A DNA stretch of 64,000 nt from Isoptericola dokdonensis DS-3 (lineage in GTDB: Bacteria; Actinomycetota; Actinomycetes; Actinomycetales; Cellulomonadaceae): positions 2,418,001 through 2,482,000 of the forward strand of contig NZ_CP014209.1 in NCBI RefSeq assembly GCF_001636295.1. The letters are read 5' to 3'. Positions 57,293-64,000 of this stretch are shown one piece after another; position 1 is the first letter of the stretch; each line of letters begins with the position of its first letter. The translations under genes and the position numbers were made by a program. The notes below the pieces were generated by a model, which did no database searches, had not been told where the DNA came from, and saw only the letters and a list, made by a program, of their open reading frames with translations.

Positions 57293-59607
57293 GCACCCAG
57301 CACCCCGACGTCCCCGCGGACGCCCGCGGCTACGAGCGGTTCCCCGGCCGGATCGGCGAGACGGTCGCCGACTCCACCCGGGCCTGGCCGCGCCCCCGCG
57401 GCGCCCGTCCCGGCGCCCCGAACGTCATCGTCGTCGTCCTCGACGACATGGGCTACTCCGACGTCGCCCCGTTCGGCTCGGAGATCGCCACGCCCACGCT
57501 GTCCGCGCTGGCGGACCGCGGCTACCGGCTGACGAACTATCACACGACGCCCGTCTGCTCCCCGGCGCGCGCCGCCCTGCTCACCGGGCTCAACCCCCAC
57601 CGGGCCGGGTTCGCGTCCGTCGCGAACTCCGACCCCGGGTTCCCCAACCTGCGCCTCGAGATCGACCCGGACGTCGCGACGCTGCCGGAGTCGCTGCGGG
57701 CCGCCGGGTACGCGACCTACGCGTTCGGCAAGTGGCACCTGACGCGCGACGCGCTCATGCACGACGGCGCCGACAAGGCGTCCTGGCCGCTCCAGCGCGG
57801 GTTCGACCACTTCTACGGGACGCTCGAGGGCTGCAACTCGTTCTTCCACCCGAACCAGCTCGTGCGGGACAACACGCCCGTCGACCAGGACGACCGTCCG
57901 GACGACTACTACCTGACCGACGACCTCACGGACGACGCGATCGCCCAGCTCGCGACGCTGCGCGCCCAGGAGCCGGACAAGCCGTTCTTCCTGTACTTCG
58001 CGCACCACGCGATGCACGGGCCGCTCGGCGCGAAGCCCGCGGACATCGCGGACCAGCGCGGCCGGTACGACGCCGGCTGGGACGAGGTGCGGCGTGCCCG
58101 CCACGCCCGCCAGCTCGAGCTCGGGCTGTTCCCGCCGAGCACCCCGCTGCCGCCGTCGGCCTCCGAGCCGGGCTTCGACGTGCCCGCGTGGGACTCGCTG
58201 CCCGCCGACACCCGCGACCTGTACGCCCGGTACATGGAGGTGTACGCCGCGATGGTGGCGAACGTCGACGAGAACCTGGGGCGGCTGCTCCAGGTCGTCG
58301 ACGACCTCGGCGAGCTCGACGACACGGTCGTCGTCTTCACCTCGGACAACGGCGGCACCGCCGAGGGTGGGCCCGAGGGCACCCGCTCGTACTTCTCGCG
58401 GTTCGTCCACATCGCGGGGCTCCCGCAGGACTGGGAGGCGGACGTCGAGCGTGAGCCGGACCTCATCGGTGGACCCCGCACGATGGTGCACTACCCGCGC
58501 GGCTGGGGGCAGGTGTCCAACACGCCGTTCCGGTTCTACAAGGGTCAGACCCACGCCGGTGGCGTGCGGGTGCCGTTCTTCGTGTCGTGGCCCGCCGGGA
58601 TCCCGCGCGCCGCCGACGACGACGGGCTGCGCCACCAGTACCAGTACGTCACCGACCTCACGCCGACGATCCTCGACCTCGTCGGGGCGGAGCGGCTGAC
58701 CGAGCGGCAGGGCCGCCCGACGCAGGAGATCGACGGGGTGTCGCTGCGCCCGGTCCTGGACGACGGCGGGGCCGCGTCCACCCACCCCGAGCAGTACGCC
58801 GAGTTCGGCGGGTCCCGCGGCTACTACCGCGACGGCTGGAAGCTCGTGTCCCTGCACACCCGCGGGCGTTCGCTCACGGAGCCGCAGTGGGAGCTCTACC
58901 ACGTGGACGCCGACCCGAACGAGCTCGTGGACCTCGCCGAGAAGGAGCCCGACCGGGTGGCCGAGTTCGCCGAGGCCTGGCGGGCCGCGGCCTGGCGCAA
59001 CACCGTGTTCCCGCTGGGCGCGTCGTTCACCCCGGGGCGTCGGCCCGCCGAGAAGGCGCTGGAGCGGCCCGTCCGGCTGCACCCCCGCACCCGCCGCCTG
59101 GAGCGGTACCGCTCCGCGAAGCTCACCTCGCTGCGGTCCTTCACCGTGGAGGCCGAGGTCACGGAGGCCGGCGACGGGTTCCTCGTCGCGCACGGCGACC
59201 AGGGCGGCGGCTACGCCCTGTACGTCGAGGACGGCGTGCTGCACCTCGCGTACAACGAGTACGGCCGCCTGCACGACGCACCGCTGGGCACGTTCGGCAC
59301 GGGCACCGTGCATGCCGCGTTCTCCTGGCTGCCGGACTTCCGGTGGAACATCGAGGTGAGCGTCGACGGCGAGGCCCGGGGCGGGCTCGCCGACGTCACC
59401 ATGCTGCTCGGCATGGCCCCGTTCAGCGGCATCGACGTGGGGGTGAACCGCGGCGGCCCCGTCCACTGGGACGTGTCGCAGCGGCACGGGTCGTTCCGGT
59501 TCTCCGGGCGGCTCCAGGGCGTCACCTACACGCCCGGCGAGCACGCCGCCTACGACCCGGAGCTCGTCGCCCAGGTCACCGAGGACGTCGCGGAGTTCTA
59601 CGACTGA
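57289..59607 (+). CDS. Type I sulfatase (arylsulfatase/alkylsulfatase-like)
   Basis: A 772-residue alkaline-phosphatase-fold sulfatase. Metal ligands D52-D53 (VLDDMGYSD), formylglycine site C90 in the consensus CSPAR ... LLTG, and FGKWHL, with FTSDNGG further on. A C-terminal jelly-roll-like domain (from about residue 620) follows. No signal peptide is seen, so it is cytoplasmic, as expected if the importer brings the ester in; a formylglycine-generating enzyme would be needed and is not in the window. The GTG start overlaps the binding-protein stop. Confidence 0.9.
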   Translation: MSTQHPDVPADARGYERFPGRIGETVADSTRAWPRPRGARPGAPNVIVVVLDDMGYSDVAPFGSEIATPTLSALADRGYRLTNYHTTPVCSPARAALLTGLNPHRAGFASVANSDPGFPNLRLEIDPDVATLPESLRAAGYATYAFGKWHLTRDALMHDGADKASWPLQRGFDHFYGTLEGCNSFFHPNQLVRDNTPVDQDDRPDDYYLTDDLTDDAIAQLATLRAQEPDKPFFLYFAHHAMHGPLGAKPADIADQRGRYDAGWDEVRRARHARQLELGLFPPSTPLPPSASEPGFDVPAWDSLPADTRDLYARYMEVYAAMVANVDENLGRLLQVVDDLGELDDTVVVFTSDNGGTAEGGPEGTRSYFSRFVHIAGLPQDWEADVEREPDLIGGPRTMVHYPRGWGQVSNTPFRFYKGQTHAGGVRVPFFVSWPAGIPRAADDDGLRHQYQYVTDLTPTILDLVGAERLTERQGRPTQEIDGVSLRPVLDDGGAASTHPEQYAEFGGSRGYYRDGWKLVSLHTRGRSLTEPQWELYHVDADPNELVDLAEKEPDRVAEFAEAWRAAAWRNTVFPLGASFTPGRRPAEKALERPVRLHPRTRRLERYRSAKLTSLRSFTVEAEVTEAGDGFLVAHGDQGGGYALYVEDGVLHLAYNEYGRLHDAPLGTFGTGTVHAAFSWLPDFRWNIEVSVDGEARGGLADVTMLLGMAPFSGIDVGVNRGGPVHWDVSQRHGSFRFSGRLQGVTYTPGEHAAYDPELVAQVTEDVAEFYD

Positions 59608-59619
59608 CCGGTCGACGCA

Positions 59620-59649
59620 GGGGCGGCGCACGTCACCGTGCGCCGCCCC
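59620..59649. terminator. Terminator of the sulfatase operon
   Basis: Perfect 13-bp arms (59620-59632 and 59637-59649) with a 4-nt loop, 12 nt after the sulfatase stop; it also faces the convergent VOC gene. Confidence 0.85.
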
Positions 59650-59692
59650 GTGGTGTGCGGGTGCCCGTCACGCGCCCCGACGTTGCGCCTGC

Positions 59693-60100
59693 TCAGTCGA
59701 GGCAGAACTCGTTGCCCTCGACGTCCTGCATGGTCAGGCACGACTCGTTCTCATCGTCCGCGAGCTGGATGTAGAGCCGCGTCGCGCCGAGCGCCACGAG
59801 CCGCGCGCCCTCGGCCTCCAGCACGGCGACCCGCTCGTCGCCCACGAGGCCGGTCCCGGCCCGCACGTCCAGGTGCACCCGGTTCTTGACGACCTTGCCC
59901 TCCGGCACCCGCTGGAAGTACAGGCGCGGCCCGGCACCGGTCGGGTCCTCGGCCACGGCCCACGCGCCGTCGTCGTCCGCCGGCAGCGTCGGCGCGTAGC
60001 CGAGCGCCTCGCACCAGAATCGGGCGACCAGCACGGGGTCCGCGCAGTCGAACGTGACCTGCACCTGCCGGACCTGCCTGACCTGCTCGCTCGTCGTCAT
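59693..60100 (-). CDS. VOC/glyoxalase-like protein
   Basis: A 135-residue vicinal-oxygen-chelate protein: VQVTFDCADPVLVARFWCEALGY at the N-terminus, LYFQRVPEGKVVKNRVHLDV in the middle and a final QDVEGNEFCLD supplying the metal Glu. Actinobacterial VOC proteins of this type are often resistance or detoxification factors of unknown substrate. The ATG lies 6 nt after a TACGGT hexamer and also has GGAGGG. Confidence 0.82.
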   Translation of the reverse strand: MTTSEQVRQVRQVQVTFDCADPVLVARFWCEALGYAPTLPADDDGAWAVAEDPTGAGPRLYFQRVPEGKVVKNRVHLDVRAGTGLVGDERVAVLEAEGARLVALGATRLYIQLADDENESCLTMQDVEGNEFCLD

Positions 60101-60178
60101 CCCTCCACCGTAACGACGGGCACGACAAGGGGGCGAAACGTTATTCTTCAGCGACCGCAACCACGACGAGGAGGCTCG

Positions 60179-62434
60179 ATGGCGGAGCAGGCGTTCCTCG
60201 CCCCCGGCGCGGCCGTCGACCTCGACAACTGCGCGAGGGAACCGATCCACATCCCGGGGCTCGTGCAGCCCCGGGGGGCGCTCCTCGCCCTGCGCACCGA
60301 CGACGCCGTGGTCACCCAGTGCTCGGCCAACCTCGCCGACGTGCTCGGCATCAGCGCCGACGACGCCCTCGGGGCGCCGCTCGGCGACGTCCTGGGCGCC
60401 GACGCCGCCCGCACCGTCCTGGACCACGTCGCCGCCGGTGACCCGCGGCTGCGCAACCCGCTCGAGCTCGAGATCCCCGTGCAGGGGGTCGCGACGCGCT
60501 TCGAGGCGATGCTGCACCACGCTCCCTCGGCGAGCGGCCCCGGCCGCCCGCCCGTGCTCGTCGTCGAGCTCGAACCGTTCTCCGGGCACGCGTCCCTCAC
60601 CTACACGACCACCTACGAGCCGGTCCGCGACGCCCTCACCGCGCTCGACCGCGCCACGTCGATGGCCGAGCTCTACGAGGTCGCCGTGACCCGGGTCCGG
60701 GAGCTCACCGGCTTCGACCGCGTGATGCTCTACCACTTCGACGCCGACTACAACGGCGAGGTCGTCGCGGAGGCGAAGCGCGAGGACCTCAACGCGTTCC
60801 GCGGGCTGCACTACCCGGCGTCCGACATCCCCCCGCAGGCCCGCGCGCTGTACGAGAAGAACTGGATCCGGCTCATCTCGGACATCGGCTACACGCCCGT
60901 GCCGATCGTGCCGACCGACGACCCCGTGACGGGGCAGCCGCTGGACCTCACCTACTCGACCCTGCGCAGCGTCTCCCCCATCCACGTCGAGTACCTGCAG
61001 AACATGGGCGTCGGGGCGTCCATGTCGATCTCCCTGCTGCGCGACGGCCGCCTGTGGGGGCTCATCGCGTGCCACCACTACTCCGGCGCGCACGCGCCCT
61101 CGTACGCGGCACGCACCGCCGCGGAGTTCCTCGGGTCGGTGCTGTCGGTGCGCCTCGTCACGCAGGCGGAGGACGACCGCGCGTCGGCGGCGCGCCGCTC
61201 CGCCGGTGTCCTCGCCCGCCTGGTCGCGCTCACCCGTGACGACGACGTGCCCCTGGTGTCGGCGCTCACCGGCGACCCCGGGCTGCTCGACCTCGTGCCG
61301 GCCGACGGCGTGTTCGTCGCCGCGGAGGGACGCACCGCCCGGCAGGGCGCCGCCCCGGACGACGACGTCTGCCTGCGGCTGGCGCACGCCGTCGCCGACC
61401 TGGGCGTCGAGGTGCTGGTCACCGACCGGCTCGCCGCGGAGCACCCCGACCTCGCCGCGATCGTGCCCGACGCGGCCGGGCTGCTCGCGATCCGCGTGCC
61501 CGGCGGCGCCGCGGCCCTGTGGCTGCGCACCGAGGTGCTGCAGACCGTCGACTGGGGCGGGGACCCGCACAACAAGGCGATCGCCCGGCGTGAGGGCGAC
61601 ACGGTGCGGCTCTCCCCGCGCAGGTCGTTCGACCGGTGGCGCGAGGTCGTGCGGGGCACCAGCGAGCCGTGGACGGAGGAGCAGGTGGACGTCGCCACGT
61701 CCCTGCGCTCGTACCTCGGGGAGGGGCTGCTGCTGCGCGGGCGCCGGGACATCCGCGCCGCCACCACCCTGCAGCGCAGCCTCCTGCCCACGTCCCTGCC
61801 CGAGGTGGACGGCTGGACCGTCGAGGCCCTGTACGCACCCTCCGGCGGCGGCCTCGCGGGTGGCGACTGGTACGACGCGCTGCCACTGGGGGACGGACGT
61901 GTCGTCCTCAGCGTCGGCGACGTGTCCGGGCACGGGCTCGGCGCCGCCGCCACCATGGGACAGCTGCGCAACGCCCTGCGTGCGCTGCTGCTCAGCGGGA
62001 GCGACCTCGTCCAGGCCGTCGCGCAGGTCGACCACCTGCTCCGGGCCACGCTGCCCGGCCAGGCGGCGACGCTCGTGCTGGCGGCGGTCGAACCCGGGTC
62101 GGACGACGTCACCTACGTGACCGCCGGCCACCCGCCACCCGTCGTGGTGGGACCCGACGGCGCGCACGTCGCGGACGTCCTGCGCGAGCCGCCGCTCGGC
62201 GTCGGTCGGCGCGCGGGCCGGTCCGGGTCGGTGCACGTCGGCCCCGGCGGGGCCGTCGTGCTGTTCAGCGACGGGCTCGTGGAGCGCCGCGACGAGTCGA
62301 TCGTCGACTCCCTGGAGCGGCTCCGGGTCGCCGCGACGCAGACCCTCGACCCGGCCGGGCTGGTCGCCCGCGTCCGGGCGCCGTCGTCGGGCGACGACGC
62401 CACCGTCGTGGTCGTACGCCGCGCGACGACCTGA
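60179..62434 (+). CDS. Bacteriophytochrome fused to SpoIIE/PP2C serine phosphatase
   Basis: A 751-residue photoreceptor phosphatase. The biliverdin Cys is C18 in CAREPIHIPGLVQPRG (PAS domain, about 10-110); the GAF domain (about 150-310) has PASDIPPQAR with the DIP motif and the two chromophore-contact His in SPIHVEYLQNMGVG and ACHHY; the PHY domain (about 340-510) carries WGGDP and the tongue PRxSF (LSPRRSF). The C-terminal 220 residues are a PP2C/SpoIIE domain with GGDWYDA and GDVSGHG. It should dephosphorylate the anti-anti-sigma factor encoded nearby in a light-dependent way. GAGGAGG lies 4 nt upstream. Confidence 0.93.
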   Translation: MAEQAFLAPGAAVDLDNCAREPIHIPGLVQPRGALLALRTDDAVVTQCSANLADVLGISADDALGAPLGDVLGADAARTVLDHVAAGDPRLRNPLELEIPVQGVATRFEAMLHHAPSASGPGRPPVLVVELEPFSGHASLTYTTTYEPVRDALTALDRATSMAELYEVAVTRVRELTGFDRVMLYHFDADYNGEVVAEAKREDLNAFRGLHYPASDIPPQARALYEKNWIRLISDIGYTPVPIVPTDDPVTGQPLDLTYSTLRSVSPIHVEYLQNMGVGASMSISLLRDGRLWGLIACHHYSGAHAPSYAARTAAEFLGSVLSVRLVTQAEDDRASAARRSAGVLARLVALTRDDDVPLVSALTGDPGLLDLVPADGVFVAAEGRTARQGAAPDDDVCLRLAHAVADLGVEVLVTDRLAAEHPDLAAIVPDAAGLLAIRVPGGAAALWLRTEVLQTVDWGGDPHNKAIARREGDTVRLSPRRSFDRWREVVRGTSEPWTEEQVDVATSLRSYLGEGLLLRGRRDIRAATTLQRSLLPTSLPEVDGWTVEALYAPSGGGLAGGDWYDALPLGDGRVVLSVGDVSGHGLGAAATMGQLRNALRALLLSGSDLVQAVAQVDHLLRATLPGQAATLVLAAVEPGSDDVTYVTAGHPPPVVVGPDGAHVADVLREPPLGVGRRAGRSGSVHVGPGGAVVLFSDGLVERRDESIVDSLERLRVAATQTLDPAGLVARVRAPSSGDDATVVVVRRATT

Positions 62435-62435
62435 C

Positions 62436-62453
62436 GCCCACCCCGCGGTGGGC
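62436..62453. terminator. Short hairpin between convergent genes
   Basis: GCCCACC (62436-62442) and GGTGGGC (62447-62453) with a 4-nt loop fill the 23-nt gap between the phytochrome and kinase stops. Confidence 0.5.
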
Positions 62454-62457
62454 GCCG

Positions 62458-62907
62458 TCAGACCACGGCGGGTGTTGCCGCGCGGACCCGGAACCGGGCC
62501 CACACGTGCTTGGCGCCGTCGGTGGTGAACCAGCCCACGGCGTCCGCGAGGCGCACGACGAGCTGCATGCCGAAGCCGCCGCCACCGCGGGTGCTGCCCT
62601 CGTCGATCCGGGGCGCCGTGGACGGCTTGCGGTCCTGCACCTCCAGCAGGAACCCGTCCGGGCGGGCGCTCAGGCGGACCAGCGCGGCGCCGTCACCGTG
62701 CTGCAGCGCGTTCGTCGCGAGCTCGCTGGCGACGAGCAGGACCGACTCGGGGATCTCCTCCAGGCTGGGCCGACCGCCCGGCGCCGGAGGCAGTGACGCG
62801 ACCAGGTCGGCGCGCAGGACAGCCAGGTCGTCGAGCGTCCGCAAGGGCCAGGCGCGGACCTCGGTGAACCCGTCCGGCGCGGGCGAGGCGGCGAGTCGAG
62901 GTGCCAT
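62458..62907 (-). CDS. RsbW-like anti-sigma serine kinase (HATPase)
   Basis: A 149-residue GHKL ATPase: N box SELATNALQHGDG, D in LEVQDRKP, and GGGGFGMQLVVRLAD. Such proteins bind a sigma factor or phosphorylate a STAS antagonist. The ATG at 62907 has AGAGGA about 8 nt upstream; an ATG at 62913 is the alternative. It lies 16 nt after the STAS gene on the same strand and converges with the phytochrome phosphatase. Confidence 0.88.
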   Translation of the reverse strand: MAPRLAASPAPDGFTEVRAWPLRTLDDLAVLRADLVASLPPAPGGRPSLEEIPESVLLVASELATNALQHGDGAALVRLSARPDGFLLEVQDRKPSTAPRIDEGSTRGGGGFGMQLVVRLADAVGWFTTDGAKHVWARFRVRAATPAVV

Positions 62908-62923
62908 GATCATGTTCCTCTCG

Positions 62924-63274
62924 TCAGCTCTGCAGGACGAACAGCGTATCCACCCCGCTGAGCCGCAGCAGGTCGAGGACCTTCGGGGGCGTCCCCACCA
63001 GCACCGGAGGGGTCGGCTTCGCCGCGGCCGCGTCGTAGAGCAGCCGCAGCCCGCCCGAGTCGAGGAACGTGACCTCCGTCAGGTCGACCGTCAGGGCCTC
63101 GTCCGCCGTCTGGCGCAGGTGCGACGCGAGCTCCGGCGCCACCCGCGTCTGCACCGCGGCGTCCACCTCGCCCCACATGGTCCAGCGGGCGCGCCCCGGG
63201 TCCACGCGGACACCGCCGTGCGTCACCTTCTCGTCCACCGTCACTCCGTCCGGGCCTGCCAGCATCGCGACCAT
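62924..63274 (-). CDS. STAS-domain anti-sigma factor antagonist
   Basis: A 116-residue STAS protein. The phosphorylatable Ser is in TFLDSGGLRLLYDA (conserved DSxG), preceded by VDLTEV. It should be phosphorylated by the RsbW-like kinase and dephosphorylated by the phytochrome-PP2C. The ATG at 63274 is preferred because a TATAGG -10 box ends exactly 7 nt upstream; GTG at 63277 is in frame. Confidence 0.88.
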   Translation of the reverse strand: MVAMLAGPDGVTVDEKVTHGGVRVDPGRARWTMWGEVDAAVQTRVAPELASHLRQTADEALTVDLTEVTFLDSGGLRLLYDAAAAKPTPPVLVGTPPKVLDLLRLSGVDTLFVLQS

Positions 63275-63281
63275 CACGACC

Positions 63282-63310
63282 CCTATATCTTGCCGGACGG
63301 TCGGTCACAA
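63282..63310 (-). promoter_or_regulatory. Leaderless promoter of the STAS-kinase pair
   Basis: On the minus strand TTGTGA (63310-63305), a 17-nt spacer and TATAGG (63287-63282) form a housekeeping-type promoter; 7 nt separate it from the STAS ATG. The -35 box overlaps the stop codon of the upstream oxidoreductase. Confidence 0.6.
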
Positions 63311-63790
63311 GGGTGAATCGGCAGGCCGGAGCAGCAGGAAGTCCGTCGCCCCGAAGAAGCGCGCGACCCGCAGCTCGCGCGCCGACAGCAGCGGCGCCGC
63401 CTCGTCCAGCCCGATGACGCGCGGCGACGTCACCTCCAGCGACTCCCCGTCGATCGTCAGCACCGCTCCGCCCGCCGCCAGCACGTTGCGCGCCCAGTCG
63501 GTGCCCGGCCCGTACGGCAGCGTCACCAGCAGCCCCGCCGGCGTGCGCTCGACCCCGATCGGCGTCGCGTACGACCGCCCGGACCGGCGCCCCGTGTGAT
63601 GGACGACGACGTGCGCGTCCCCAGGACGGCCCGAGCGCGCCAGCTCCCCGGCACGGCTGCGCCTCTGCATCTGCCGCACGACCCGCAGACCCGGGTCCCA
63701 CTTCGTCCGCAACGTCACGACCAGCGCGGCGAACGCCGCGAGCGCCAGCCCGACGATCGTGCCCACCACGCGCAGGATCCACCGGACCAT
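63305..63790 (-). CDS. Nitroreductase-family deazaflavin (F420)-dependent oxidoreductase (Ddn-like)
   Basis: A 161-residue split-barrel protein with one N-terminal helix (about residues 5-27) and the DUF385 core HVVVHHTGRRSGRSYATPIGVE ... VTLPYGPGTDWARNVLAAGGAVL. Ddn-like enzymes use reduced F420. The N-terminal helix probably anchors it to the membrane. GGGGGA precedes the ATG. It is upstream of the STAS gene on the same strand. Confidence 0.88.
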   Translation of the reverse strand: MVRWILRVVGTIVGLALAAFAALVVTLRTKWDPGLRVVRQMQRRSRAGELARSGRPGDAHVVVHHTGRRSGRSYATPIGVERTPAGLLVTLPYGPGTDWARNVLAAGGAVLTIDGESLEVTSPRVIGLDEAAPLLSARELRVARFFGATDFLLLRPADSPL

Positions 63791-63904
63791 GAGGTCCCCC
63801 CTCGTTCGGACTGTCCGTCAGCCTACGAGGGGTGCAAGTGACCGGCGAGCGGACCTCGACCGGCCGACCGTAGCCTGCGCGGGCTGCCGGCCGACGCGGC
63901 GCCG

Positions 63905-64000
63905 TTACCGGACCCGGAAGTAGCGGGTCGGTGACTCCCCGTACTTCGTCGTGGCGCTCCCCACGAGCACGACCTTGAGCCTGTGGTGCTCCTGGGACAA
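63905..64000 (-). CDS. C-terminal fragment of an unidentified protein
   Basis: Only the last 31 residues before a TAA are present (ending GESPTRYFRVR); the gene runs off the right edge. The alternating hydrophobic pattern RLKVVLVGSATTKYG suggests a beta-strand-rich C-terminus, such as an exported enzyme's terminal domain. No family can be named. The preceding gap 63791-63904 holds no other signal. Confidence 0.5.
   Translation of the reverse strand: MSQEHHRLKVVLVGSATTKYGESPTRYFRVR

Noticed and set aside
57259..59631. Long minus-strand open frame opposite the sulfatase
   Set aside because: Composition is that of a GC-rich shadow (Val/Arg/Gly/His), while the plus strand has a textbook sulfatase.

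Overview
This is about 64 kb of very GC-rich DNA (low-to-mid 70s % by eye) packed with short intergenic gaps, ATGA/GTGA stop-start overlaps and many GTG/TTG starts. Together with the protein families seen (an SCO3242-type prenyltransferase, a deazaflavin-dependent nitroreductase, DUF2975/XRE and DUF5808 proteins, many LacI/TetR/GntR regulators) this points to an actinomycete chromosome. I infer Micrococcales, possibly Cellulomonadaceae or Promicromonosporaceae; the genus is not proven. I saw no rRNA, tRNA, CRISPR array, insertion sequence or phage gene, and no gene-free stretch over 300 bases. A recurrent feature is the start of transcription: at about fifteen genes a -10-like hexamer (TANNNT or close) ends 6-7 nt before the start codon, so their mRNAs are probably leaderless.

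Left part (1-18264): an ebo-type cluster on the minus strand (inositol-3-phosphate synthase, UbiA prenyltransferase, TIM-barrel isomerase, EboA protein, TatD-like hydrolase running off the left edge) expressed from one leaderless promoter; an AlkZ-like DNA glycosylase; a Phd/PIN toxin-antitoxin pair; a DUF2255 protein; a lipoprotein plus membrane-protein pair; a P-type cation ATPase; a DUF2975-XRE-geranylgeranyl-reductase operon with two matched operator dyads; and a redox island (MmyB-type regulator, cupin, aldo/keto reductase, zinc alcohol dehydrogenase, and a second aldo/keto reductase broken by a 1-base frameshift).

Middle (18276-43496): a 1,400-residue secreted sugar-dehydrogenase/LamG protein with two near-identical C-terminal modules; a complete liv-type ABC importer facing a LacI regulator across tandem palindromic operators; a bile-acid-symporter-family protein; an SsuABC/TauABC-like importer facing a FadR-type regulator; a thioesterase, a DJ-1/PfpI protein, a fasciclin protein and a DrrAB-type exporter; a thioredoxin-reductase-like flavoprotein divergent from a UBP zinc-finger protein; and a persulfide-stress operon (CoA-disulfide-reductase/rhodanese fusion, CstR-like repressor, 54-residue Cys-rich protein) with its operator inside the promoter.

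Right part (43497-64000): an O-acetyltransferase-TetR-MFS-adenosine deaminase operon; a molybdate operon led by an HTH-Mop regulator; a DUF234 ATPase; a TetR/DUF1304/CurA-like reductase locus; ArfB ribosome rescue factor; a sulfate-ester uptake and cleavage operon (ABC importer plus cytoplasmic sulfatase); and a light-signalling module in which a full PAS-GAF-PHY bacteriophytochrome is fused to a SpoIIE/PP2C phosphatase, next to an RsbW-like kinase and a STAS anti-anti-sigma factor. A deazaflavin-type oxidoreductase and the tail of an unidentified gene end the window.
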